A stretch of 15,096 bases of DNA, taken from positions 1 to 15,096 of the forward strand of contig CABUBY010000037.1 in assembly GCA_902489955.1 (NCBI GenBank), in the 5' to 3' direction. This DNA is from an uncultured Collinsella sp. Its GTDB lineage: Bacteria > Actinomycetota > Coriobacteriia > Coriobacteriales > Coriobacteriaceae. This document shows positions 1-5,872 of the stretch, piece after piece; within the stretch, counting starts at the first letter, position 1; every line of letters begins with the position of its first letter. Below the pieces are notes generated by a model, which saw only the letters and a list, made by a program, of their open reading frames with translations, was not told where the DNA came from and did no database searches. The translations under genes and the position numbers were made by a program.

Positions 1-282
1 TGCCGCGAGGGTGATAAGCTCGCGCTGGCCGCGGCCGACACCATGGCCGACTATCTCGGCCGTGCCCTGGCGCTTATTGCCAACGTGGTCGACCCCGAGA
101 TGTTCCTGATCGGTGGCGGCGCGTCCGCTTCGGCCGATGTCTACCTCGATAAGGTTCGCGAGCACTTCCAGCGCTACGCGCTTTCCGCCTCGCGCGAGAC
201 GCCCATTAAGGTCGCTTCGCTCGGAAACGACGCCGGCATCATCGGTGCCGCCTACGTAGCCCTGCGCGCCGCCGGTAAATAG
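1..282 (+). CDS. ROK-family sugar kinase (glucokinase type), C-terminal 93 residues, 5' end outside window
   Basis: The frame is open from the first base to a TAG stop at 280-282, so only the last 93 residues are visible. ROK kinases of this type phosphorylate glucose with ATP in the cytoplasm to feed glycolysis. What is seen fits the C-terminal lobe of the family: a helix rich in Ala/Leu (around LGRALALIANVVDPE), the glycine turn FLIGGGASAS that is typical of the nucleotide-binding side of ROK proteins, and the closing segment LGNDAGIIGAAYVAL. The CxCGxxGC zinc motif that defines ROK proteins would lie upstream and cannot be checked. The substrate is therefore inferred: glucokinase is likeliest, but another ROK hexokinase or a sugar-binding repressor is possible. 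No terminator with a T-run follows the stop; a palindromic repeat begins 2 bases after it. Confidence 0.85.
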   Translation, partial: CREGDKLALAAADTMADYLGRALALIANVVDPEMFLIGGGASASADVYLDKVREHFQRYALSASRETPIKVASLGNDAGIIGAAYVALRAAGK

Positions 283-284
283 CT

Positions 285-336
285 GGTGCAAGGGGGTCAG
301 GTTACTTTGCACCAACATGGTGCAAAAGGGACAGCC
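285..336. repeat. Extragenic palindromic repeat, GGTGCAA type with GGGAC core
   Basis: Three copies of the short arm GGTGCAA/TTGCACC are present at 285-291 (forward), 307-313 (inverted) and 319-325 (forward). The inner pair forms a 9-bp hairpin, 306-314 with 318-326, around the 3-base loop ACA. After the third arm comes AAGGGACAG (326-334). The block starts 2 bases after the kinase stop codon. Arms of this kind flanking a GGGAC or GGGGTCAG core look like REP/MITE-type repeats, and this copy looks partial because the last arm has no inverted partner. There is no T-run, so it is not a typical intrinsic terminator. Confidence 0.6.
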
Positions 337-404
337 TTGGCCCCCATACCTGCCACAAAATATGCCGTGGCCCTTCCGTCTGCGAAGGCTCGGCATCGGC
401 GTGC

Positions 405-410
405 TACCAT
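405..410 (+). promoter_or_regulatory. Possible -10 element (TACCAT) for ppaC
   Basis: TACCAT fits the TAnnnT pattern of housekeeping -10 boxes and lies 38 bases before the ppaC start. No good -35 box is present at the expected distance; that position is occupied by an imperfect hairpin (362-367 pairs with 391-396, and 372-376 with 384-388). The call is weak. Confidence 0.3.
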
Positions 411-448
411 AGCTACGTCCAAGTACACATATCAAGTGGAGGATATCC

Positions 449-1372
449 ATGGCAAACGTTCTTGTCTTTGGTCACCAGAACCCCGATAACGACGCCATCA
501 TGAGCGCCGTCGTCCTGTCCCAGCTGCTTAACCAGGTTGAGTATGCCGGCAACACCTACGAGGCTTGCGCTCTGGGCCAGCTTCCGGCCGAGTCCGCCAA
601 GCTGCTCGCCGATGCCGGCATTGCCGAGCCCCGCGTGATCGAGTCCGTCGAGGCCGGTCAGCTCGTCGTCCTCACCGACCACAACGAGTCCGCCCAATCC
701 GTCGCCGGCCTTAAGGACGCCACGGTCTTTGGTGTTGTCGACCATCACCGCATCGGCGACTTCGAGACCGCCGGCCCGCTGCACTACATCTGCCTGCCCT
801 GGGGCTCCAGCTGCACCATCGTCACCAAGCTCGCCGGCGTGCTCGGCGTTGAGCTTTCCGACGTCCAGGCCAAGCTGCTGCTTTCGGCCATGATGACCGA
901 CACGCTCATGCTCAAGAGCCCCACCACCACCGATGTCGACCGCGCCGTCGCCGCCAAGCTCGGCGAGCAGGTGGGCGTCGACCCGGTCAAGTTTGGCATG
1001 GAGGTCTTCCTTACCCGCCCGTCCGGCTCCTTCACCGCTGCCGAGATGGTCGGCAACGACATCAAGATGTTCGAGCCCGCCGGCAAGAAGCTGCTCATCG
1101 GCCAGTACGAGACCGTCGACAAGAGCCGTGCGCTTGGCATGATTGACGAGATCCGCGAGGCCATGCGCGCCTACGCCGCCGAGAAGGGTGCCGACGGCAT
1201 TGTCCTGTGCATCACCGACATCATGGAGGAGGGCTCGCAGGTCCTGCTCGAGGGCGAGACCGAGGCTGCTCAGAAGGGCCTGGGCATTGCCGACGAGCAC
1301 GACGGCGTCTGGATGCCGGGCGTCCTCTCCCGTAAGAAGCAGGTCGCTGCCCCCATCATGGCCGCCTGCTAG
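449..1372 (+). CDS. ppaC: Manganese-dependent inorganic pyrophosphatase (DHH family II)
   Basis: This 307-residue cytosolic enzyme hydrolyses pyrophosphate to two phosphates, pulling nucleic acid, tRNA-charging and lipid synthesis forward. The length matches stand-alone family II enzymes (about 305-310) without CBS domains. The metal-site pattern is visible: GHQNPDNDAI with His9, Asp13 and Asp15, then Asp77 (LTDH), the DHH triad at 98-100 (VVDHHR), and Asp151 (MMTDT). The C-terminal substrate-binding signature SRKKQV is at 294-299. This excludes the unrelated family I PpaA and membrane pyrophosphatases. The ATG is preceded by AGTGGAGGAT, a good ribosome binding site. The gene is apparently monocistronic: it has a 166-base gap upstream and a strong terminator directly downstream. 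A 326-codon open frame on the opposite strand is a shadow. Confidence 0.96.
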   Translation: MANVLVFGHQNPDNDAIMSAVVLSQLLNQVEYAGNTYEACALGQLPAESAKLLADAGIAEPRVIESVEAGQLVVLTDHNESAQSVAGLKDATVFGVVDHHRIGDFETAGPLHYICLPWGSSCTIVTKLAGVLGVELSDVQAKLLLSAMMTDTLMLKSPTTTDVDRAVAAKLGEQVGVDPVKFGMEVFLTRPSGSFTAAEMVGNDIKMFEPAGKKLLIGQYETVDKSRALGMIDEIREAMRAYAAEKGADGIVLCITDIMEEGSQVLLEGETEAAQKGLGIADEHDGVWMPGVLSRKKQVAAPIMAAC

Positions 1373-1391
1373 GTTTAGTTGACCAAACGCC

Positions 1392-1431
1392 ACGACCGGA
1401 TCGCGGACGCCCCGCGCTCCGGTCGTTTTTT
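1392..1431 (+). terminator. Intrinsic terminator of ppaC
   Basis: A perfect 9-bp stem, ACGACCGGA (1392-1400) with TCCGGTCGT (1418-1426), carries a second inner stem CGCGG/CCGCG (1402-1406 with 1412-1416) and runs into six T (1426-1431). It begins 20 bases after the ppaC stop. Confidence 0.9.
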
Positions 1432-1437
1432 GTGCAT

Positions 1438-1605
1438 GCGCCGCGTCGTCTCTTGGACAGGCGTGCCCGTGCCGTTGAGCAAATAATGTTCAACCTGTGG
1501 TTCCGCTTTTCGGCCACGCCTGCGTGCTTGTCGTGCAGGGTAGGCTAGATGCAAGCGTAATACGTTAGAGCGCGGCGCCGCCACTTGGGCGGGCCGTGCT
1601 TTTTT
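1438..1605 (+). promoter_or_regulatory. Structured nhaA 5' leader, candidate riboswitch/attenuator
   Basis: The 207-base stretch between the ppaC terminator and nhaA holds no gene but contains nested complementary segments. An 8-bp stem pairs CAGGCGTG (1458-1465) with CACGCCTG (1515-1522). Inside it is a 7-bp hairpin, GTTGAGC (1474-1480) with GTTCAAC (1488-1494, one G-T pair), closing the loop AAATAAT. A small hairpin, CCG/CGG, lies at 1503-1513. The leader ends in an intrinsic terminator at 1570-1605. An upstream segment, GCGCCGCG (1438-1445), is exactly complementary to 1571-1578, the 5' arm of that terminator, so an antiterminator can be drawn. A junction followed by a switchable terminator before a transporter gene is riboswitch-like. 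Ligand and class are unknown, and no convincing promoter was found. Confidence 0.45.
1570..1605 (+). terminator. Intrinsic terminator inside the nhaA leader
   Basis: GCGCGG (1570-1575) pairs with CCGTGC (1594-1599, one G-T pair). The stem continues as C1576-G1593 and, past a bulged G1577, as CCGCC (with G1580) against GGCGG, giving about 12 bp around the loop ACTTG. Six T follow directly (1600-1605). It lies only 33 bases before the nhaA start, so it must attenuate nhaA unless it is prevented from forming. A second perfect hairpin, ACGGGA/TCCCGT (1609-1614 with 1619-1624), sits between it and the ribosome binding site. Confidence 0.75.
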
Positions 1606-1638
1606 AAGACGGGAGCTTTCCCGTGAAAGGAGCCGCCC

Positions 1639-2997
1639 ATGGCAGCAACCGAGCAGCTGTTCAACGTCCGTGAGCGCAAGCGCTTTGAACGCCACGACAT
1701 TTGGGAGCGCATCGCCGAGAACGGCACGATTTCCGCCGCGGTTATGGTCATCGCCGCCATCGCCGCCGTCATTTGCGCCAATACCGATGCCTACGAGGCC
1801 ATCCATCACTTTTTGGAGACCCCGCTGTATGTGGGTCTGGGCAACCTTACGGCCGGTCTTACCGTTGAACTTTTCGTCAACGACTTCCTCATGGCGATTT
1901 TCTTTTTGTTGGTGGGCATTGAGCTTAAGTACGAGATGACGGTCGGCGAGCTCAAGAATCCGCGTCAGGCCATGCTTCCCATGCTGGCGGCCGTGGGCGG
2001 CGTCGTCGTTCCCGCCTGTATCTACCTGATCTTCAACCATGCCGGCGCCCGCAACGGTTGGGCCATCCCCATGGCAACCGATATTGCCTTTGCGCTGGGC
2101 GTGCTATCGCTTTTGGGCAATCGCGTTCCCAACGGCGTGCGCGTGTTCTTCTCGACGCTCGCCATCGCCGACGACCTCATCTCCATCGCCGCCATCGCCA
2201 TCTTCTACGGTCAGAGCCCCAATCCGTTTTGGTTGGGCGCCGCCGCGCTTGTGACCTGCGCGCTCGTGTGGCTCAACAAGACGCAGCATTACCGCCTTGC
2301 CCCGTATTCGGTACTGGGTCTGCTGTTGTGGTTCTGTATGTTCAAGAGCGGCGTGCACGCCACGCTTGCTGGCGTTATCTTGGCCTTTACCATCCCGGCC
2401 AAGTGCGGCGTCAAGCTCGATAGCCTCACCGATTGGTTGGGCGAGTGCCTGCCGCTGCTCGATGACCGCTACGACGACGAGGCGCACATCCTGGGCCAGC
2501 ATGACTTTACCGTCTCGACCACCAAGGTCGAGCGTGTTATGCACCGCGTGACCCCGCCGCTCATCCGCATGGAGCGCCTGATCTCCACACCGGTCAACTT
2601 TGTGATCCTGCCGATCTTTGCGTTCGTCAACGCACAGGTTCGCCTAGTGGGCGTGGACATGAGCACGCTGCTCACCGACCCGGTGACGCTCGGCGTGTAC
2701 TTTGGCATGCTGCTGGGCAAGCCGATCGGCATCTTTGGCATGACGTTCGCCTTGGTCAAACTCAAGGCCTGCGAGCTACCGCGCAACGTCAACTGGCACA
2801 TGATTGCCGGCGTGGGCATTCTGGGCGGCATCGGCTTTACCATGTCGATTCTCATCAGCGGCCTTGCCTTCCCGACGGCCCAGTTTGAGGTTCTGGCTGC
2901 CAAGGCCGCCATCCTTGCCGGTTCGGTTACCGCTGCCGTGCTTGGCATGATCTATATGAGCGTGGTCTGCAAACACCCCGCGCCCAAGGACGAGTAA
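1639..2997 (+). CDS. nhaA: Na+/H+ antiporter NhaA
   Basis: This 452-residue inner-membrane antiporter exchanges Na+ or Li+ for protons and serves sodium and pH balance. Family landmarks appear in order: NDFLMAIFFLLVGIELKYE (81-99), MATDIAFALG with Asp148, ADD at 177-179 giving the paired aspartates Asp178-Asp179 of the ion site (Asp163-Asp164 in the E. coli protein), GKPIGIF with Lys361 (Lys300 in E. coli), and GGIGFTMSILISGLAF (396-411). About twelve hydrophobic segments can be seen. Compared with E. coli NhaA (388 residues) it has a charged N-terminal extension of about 25-30 residues and a longer acidic loop around 262-315. The start is chosen from GAAAGGAG at 1625-1632, 6 bases before the ATG. 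It is a single gene behind a terminator-bearing leader, and a terminator follows. Confidence 0.96.
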   Translation: MAATEQLFNVRERKRFERHDIWERIAENGTISAAVMVIAAIAAVICANTDAYEAIHHFLETPLYVGLGNLTAGLTVELFVNDFLMAIFFLLVGIELKYEMTVGELKNPRQAMLPMLAAVGGVVVPACIYLIFNHAGARNGWAIPMATDIAFALGVLSLLGNRVPNGVRVFFSTLAIADDLISIAAIAIFYGQSPNPFWLGAAALVTCALVWLNKTQHYRLAPYSVLGLLLWFCMFKSGVHATLAGVILAFTIPAKCGVKLDSLTDWLGECLPLLDDRYDDEAHILGQHDFTVSTTKVERVMHRVTPPLIRMERLISTPVNFVILPIFAFVNAQVRLVGVDMSTLLTDPVTLGVYFGMLLGKPIGIFGMTFALVKLKACELPRNVNWHMIAGVGILGGIGFTMSILISGLAFPTAQFEVLAAKAAILAGSVTAAVLGMIYMSVVCKHPAPKDE

Positions 2998-3014
2998 GAG
3001 CACATACAAGTTTG

Positions 3015-3052
3015 AAAACGCCGCCTGTGAACACCATCACAAGCGGCGTTTT
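3015..3052. terminator. Bidirectional terminator between nhaA and the minus-strand small gene
   Basis: A perfect 10-bp stem pairs AAAACGCCGC (3015-3024) with GCGGCGTTTT (3043-3052), with an inner TGTGA/TCACA (3026-3030 with 3037-3041). Four T end the stem in both reading directions, which suits the convergent genes ending at 2997 (plus) and 3084 (minus). Confidence 0.8.
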
Positions 3053-3080
3053 AGTCATTGGGGACGTTCTTAAACGACTA
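3052..3080. repeat. Short degenerate palindrome with GGGGACGTTCT core
   Basis: TAGTC (3052-3056) and GACTA (3076-3080) form a short inverted repeat around GGGGACGTTCTTAAA. The core GGGACGTTCT (3061-3070) closely matches GGGACGTTCCT in the large palindrome at 10480-10537. It looks like an eroded or partial member of the same repeat family. It touches the terminator on one side and the stop of the minus-strand gene on the other. Confidence 0.4.
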
Positions 3081-3083
3081 GGT

Positions 3084-3338
3084 TTATTCCACCGTTCCGT
3101 AGACGGCGCCCCAGCCGTGGGCGGCAAGGGCGGAGTTGAGCTGGTCGCAAAGCGATTGGCGGTCGTAATAGCCGGGCGGTAGCAGGTTGACGATTTCCAT
3201 GAGATCGGGCGCCAGGTCCAAGATTTCGGCCTGTACGATCAGATCCAGGCGGTCGATGGCGTGGCGGTCGTAAAACAGTCCGTCGACCAGGCGCTGCAGG
3301 TCGCCGAATTCCTCGGCCTGGAACGATCCATACTCCAT
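3084..3338 (-). CDS. Small conserved-looking protein of unknown function (84 aa)
   Basis: I do not recognise this protein. It is acidic (many Asp/Glu), predicted helical from its Leu/Ile/Ala/Asp pattern, and lacks a signal peptide, membrane segment and zinc motif. It carries one Cys and a PPGYYDRQS segment near residues 54-62. The start is set at the ATG at 3336-3338, because the sequence read from the minus strand just before it is AAGGAGG, 6 bases upstream; a longer reading from 3368 would place that ribosome binding site inside the gene. It is transcribed divergently from the aminotransferase and converges on nhaA with a bidirectional terminator between, so it is a single-gene unit. That it is a real gene is supported by the strong Shine-Dalgarno, a compact frame and no competing gene on the other strand. 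Confidence 0.72.
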   Translation of the reverse strand: MEYGSFQAEEFGDLQRLVDGLFYDRHAIDRLDLIVQAEILDLAPDLMEIVNLLPPGYYDRQSLCDQLNSALAAHGWGAVYGTVE

Positions 3339-3440
3339 AGTGCCTCCTTGGGCGCCCCACGCAGGCATGCGCGGCGATTCGTAATTTATTGCGATGGACT
3401 TAATCTATCACGGCTTCATAACGTTGCGGCGGTGGCGGTC

Positions 3441-3446
3441 TATACT
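3441..3446 (+). promoter_or_regulatory. -10 element TATACT for the aminotransferase gene
   Basis: TATACT ends 41 bases before the ATG at 3488, predicting a 5' leader of about 35 bases. The same box precedes tatA (5231-5236). It is flanked by a 7-bp inverted repeat, ACGTTGC (3421-3427) and GCAACGT (3457-3463), which could be an operator or chance. No clear -35 box was seen. Confidence 0.5.
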
Positions 3447-3487
3447 TAGACGAACTGCAACGTACCGCTTCGCGAAAGGTCGCACCC

Positions 3488-4792
3488 ATGCAGACGATCT
3501 ACCAGAAGATGGAAACCACCGAACTCGATGCCGCCATCGAGGCGCTCAAAGCCGAGGTCTCCGAGGTCAAGGCCAAGGGCCTGGCGCTCGATATGGCCCG
3601 CGGCAAGCCATCGCCCGCCCAGGTGGACATCTCGCGCCCCATGCTCGATATCCTCAATGCCGATGCCGATCTGCACGACGGCAACGTCGACTGCTCCAAC
3701 TACGGCTGCTTTGAGGGCATTCCCTCGGCACGCAAGCTAGCGGGGGAGTTCCTGGGTTGCCCCGCCGAGCAGACGCTCGTGCTGGGCTCGTCGAGCTTGC
3801 TGATCGAGCACGATATCGCCGGTATGTTCTGGCGTTGCGGCTCATGTGGTAGCGACCCTTGGGAGGCTTACGAGGCCGCGCACGACGGCAAGAAGGTCAA
3901 GTTCCTGTGCCCGGTTCCCGGCTACGACCGCCACTTTGGCATCACCGCCGATCTGGGTATCGAGAACGTCCCCGTCGCGATGACCGACAACGGCCCCGAC
4001 ATGGACGAGGTCGAGCGCCTCGTCGCCGCCGACGATTCCATCAAGGGCATCTGGTGCGTGCCCAAGTATTCCAACCCCACGGGCATCACCTTTAGCGAGG
4101 ACACCGTGCGTCGCCTGGTCGAGATGCCCACGGCCGCGCCCGATTTCCGCATCTTCTGGGACAACGCCTACTGTGTGCACGACCTGTACGACGAGACCGA
4201 CGAGCTCGCCAACATCTTCGATCTTGCCCGCGCGGCGGGCACCGAGGACCGCGTGGTGGCATTCGCCTCGACGTCCAAGATCACCTTCCCGGGTGCCGGT
4301 ATCGGCTTTATCGGTGCGAGCCCCGCGGTTATCGCGGAGTTCTCCAAGCGCCTGAAGGCCGGCCTCATCAGCGCCGACAAGCTCAACCAGCTGCGTCACG
4401 TGCGCTTCCTTCCCACCATCGAGGCGGTCAAGGAGCACATGAAAAAGCATGCCGAGTTCCTGCGCCCGCGCTTTGAGGCCGTCGAGCGCAAGCTCACCGA
4501 GGGTCTGGGCGAGACGGGCTGCGCCACCTGGACGCACCCCCGCGGCGGCTACTTTGTAAGCTTCGATGGTCCCGAGGGCTCGGCCCAGAAGGTCGCCGCG
4601 CTCTGCGCCGACCTGGGCGTCAAGCTCACGCCGGCCGGTGCCACTTGGCCCTATGGCAAGGACCCGCGCGACACCAACATCCGCATCGCGCCGAGCTATC
4701 CCACGGTCGAGGACCTGGAGGCCGCGCTCGATGTGCTGGTGCTGGCCGTTAAGCTTGTCGCTGCCGAGCTTGCGCGTGCCGAGCGCGCCTAA
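3488..4792 (+). CDS. Aspartate aminotransferase, subgroup Ic (PLP fold type I)
   Basis: This 434-residue cytosolic PLP enzyme should interconvert aspartate + 2-oxoglutarate and oxaloacetate + glutamate. The sequence closely follows the Corynebacterium-type AspB/AspT aminotransferase, as I recall it: LDMARGKPS near 34-42, NYGCFEGI, the PVPGYDRHFGIT segment, SNPTG, WDNAYCVH, and STSKIT with the Schiff-base lysine Lys264, followed by GAGIGF. The C-terminal part has GGYFVSFD and the substrate-carboxylate arginine in IRIAPSYP. It is unlike the classical Ia and Ib aspartate aminotransferases in sequence. Another amino-acid substrate cannot be excluded from sequence alone. The ATG has an adequate GAAAGGT 7 bases upstream and a TATACT -10 box at 3441. 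A 51-base gap without a terminator separates it from the STAS gene, so read-through is possible. Confidence 0.9.
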   Translation: MQTIYQKMETTELDAAIEALKAEVSEVKAKGLALDMARGKPSPAQVDISRPMLDILNADADLHDGNVDCSNYGCFEGIPSARKLAGEFLGCPAEQTLVLGSSSLLIEHDIAGMFWRCGSCGSDPWEAYEAAHDGKKVKFLCPVPGYDRHFGITADLGIENVPVAMTDNGPDMDEVERLVAADDSIKGIWCVPKYSNPTGITFSEDTVRRLVEMPTAAPDFRIFWDNAYCVHDLYDETDELANIFDLARAAGTEDRVVAFASTSKITFPGAGIGFIGASPAVIAEFSKRLKAGLISADKLNQLRHVRFLPTIEAVKEHMKKHAEFLRPRFEAVERKLTEGLGETGCATWTHPRGGYFVSFDGPEGSAQKVAALCADLGVKLTPAGATWPYGKDPRDTNIRIAPSYPTVEDLEAALDVLVLAVKLVAAELARAERA

Positions 4793-4843
4793 CGCGCGGC
4801 TTCCCGTACTATCCGCACTTTCGATACGTAAAGGAGCGTATAC

Positions 4844-5158
4844 ATGGATTTGGGTATTTCCACCAACCCCACGCCAGAGCTCTACACCATTAAGGTGACC
4901 GGCGAGATCGATATCTCTAACGCCGATAGCCTGCGCAACGCCATCGACCTGGCGCTCGAGCAGCCCACCGAGGCCGTTGAGCTCGATTTTGCCCAGGTGA
5001 GCTACATCGATTCGACGGGCATTGGCGTGCTCGTGGGCGCCGCGCACCACGCGGCCGACCACGGCAAGCGCTTTAGCTGCACCAATGTGCAGCCCCCGGT
5101 AATGCGCGTGGTTCAGCTGTTGGGTGTCGACCAGGAGATTTTGATCACCGCTGCATAA
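4844..5158 (+). CDS. STAS-domain anti-sigma factor antagonist (SpoIIAA/RsbV-like)
   Basis: This 104-residue protein is a single STAS domain, the length of SpoIIAA/RsbV proteins. These bind a partner-switching anti-sigma kinase and free a sigma factor when unphosphorylated. The key loop is YIDSTGIGVL, with Ser57 (after Asp56) at the position phosphorylated by the cognate kinase. The N-terminal strand ends in GEIDISNADSLRNAI, also typical. No RsbW/SpoIIAB-type kinase, PP2C phosphatase or sigma gene is in the window, so its partner is encoded elsewhere and the pathway is unknown. The ribosome binding site AAAGGAG (4830-4836) lies 7 bases before the ATG, in the loop of a short inverted repeat (ATACG/CGTAT). 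It could be co-transcribed with the aminotransferase, or read from a weak TACTAT box near 4808. Confidence 0.88.
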   Translation: MDLGISTNPTPELYTIKVTGEIDISNADSLRNAIDLALEQPTEAVELDFAQVSYIDSTGIGVLVGAAHHAADHGKRFSCTNVQPPVMRVVQLLGVDQEILITAA

Positions 5159-5202
5159 TCTTTGCCCCCAAAAGGGCGTGCCGTTTGGCATATGTTTGTG
5201 AT

Positions 5203-5236
5203 GCGCTCGGACGTTTTGGCGTCCGGGCGCTATACT
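5203..5236 (+). promoter_or_regulatory. tatA promoter: -10 TATACT preceded by an 11-bp inverted repeat
   Basis: TATACT (5231-5236) is identical to the box before the aminotransferase gene and lies 75 bases before the tatA GTG. Immediately upstream, 5203-5213 and 5220-5230 form an inverted repeat of 11 bp with one mismatch (T5207/G5226) around TTTTGG. It covers the -35 and spacer region, where a regulator could bind. No T-run follows, so it is a poor terminator for the STAS gene. Confidence 0.5.
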
Positions 5237-5311
5237 TGACCGAATGAATAGACGAGTTCCGGCCGAATGGCGCGGTGCGGGCTCGACTCACATCGAGCCT
5301 TGGAGGTATGT

Positions 5312-5872
5312 GTGTTTGGTATTGGAGAGGGTGAGCTCGCGATCATCGTGGTCTTCGGCTTTTTGCTGTTTGGCCCGGATAAGCTCCCACAGATGGGCCG
5401 CACGATTGGCCGTGCCATCCGTCAGTTCCGCGAGACGCAGGAAAAGATGACGGCCGTTGTTCAGTCCGAGATTATCGATCCGGTAAGTGAGGCCGCTTCG
5501 GCACCGGTCAAGCCCAAGAAGACTGCCGTCGATGACGATTCCGATGCGGACGAGGATGCCGCCGAGGCGGCAGCGCCCGCCAAGAAGGAGACCTTTGCCG
5601 AGCGTCGCGCCCGTCTTGCTGCCGAGAAGGCCGCGAGTGAGGCTGCCGCCGAGGGCGAGGGTGCTGCTGAGGAGGCCGAGGGTGCCGAGCCTGCCGCTGC
5701 CACCGTCGAGCCCGAGCCTGCTGCAGAGCCCGAGCCGGCAGAGCCCACGACGGCCGACCTCTACGCCCGTCGTCCCCGCAAGCGCAAGGCCGTCGTCGAC
5801 CAGCTCGCTCGCGAGCTCGAGGCCGAGGACGACGCCGCTGTCGCCGACGCCCCGAAGGGAGGCGATGAGTAA
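5312..5872 (+). CDS. tatA: Twin-arginine translocase subunit TatA/TatB family, long charged tail
   Basis: This membrane subunit polymerises with TatC to export folded proteins carrying a twin-arginine signal. The start is the GTG at 5312, not the upstream ATG at 5267: GGAGG sits at 5302-5306, 5 bases before the GTG, and the resulting N-terminus MFGIGEGELAIIVV is that of the family. Residues 7-21 form the membrane helix, FGPDKLP the hinge, and residues 27-46 the amphipathic helix. The remaining roughly 130 of 186 residues are a low-complexity Ala/Glu/Lys/Pro tail with EPEPA repeats, much longer than in typical TatA (about 90). The MFGIG start and tail length also suit TatB, and there is no second copy here, so one protein may do both jobs. 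The stop overlaps the tatC start by one base (TAATG). Confidence 0.9.
   Translation: MFGIGEGELAIIVVFGFLLFGPDKLPQMGRTIGRAIRQFRETQEKMTAVVQSEIIDPVSEAASAPVKPKKTAVDDDSDADEDAAEAAAPAKKETFAERRARLAAEKAASEAAAEGEGAAEEAEGAEPAAATVEPEPAAEPEPAEPTTADLYARRPRKRKAVVDQLARELEAEDDAAVADAPKGGDE

Noticed and set aside
362..396. Imperfect hairpin considered as terminator of the upstream kinase gene
   Set aside because: There is no T-run after the stem; it may only be structure in the ppaC promoter region.
286..489. Small plus-strand frame between the kinase and ppaC
   Set aside because: It consists of the repeat and leader sequence, overlaps the ppaC start in another frame, and has no ribosome binding site.
413..1393. 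Long open frame on the minus strand opposite ppaC (326 codons)
   Set aside because: The plus-strand protein has all family II pyrophosphatase motifs; the minus frame is a by-product of high third-position GC and has no ribosome binding site or recognisable domain.
4785..4800. GCGCG/CGCGC hairpin at the aminotransferase stop considered as a terminator
   Set aside because: Five base pairs, no T-run, and it overlaps the stop codon; ordinary for GC-rich sequence.
3842..5191. Minus-strand open frame of 449 codons across the aminotransferase and STAS genes
   Set aside because: It runs through two well-identified plus-strand genes and their gap; its translation is Gly/Ala/Val/Leu-rich without any domain.
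5244..5450. Small frame starting near the predicted tatA transcript start, considered as a leader peptide
   Set aside because: It lacks a ribosome binding site and runs across the tatA membrane-helix coding region in another frame.
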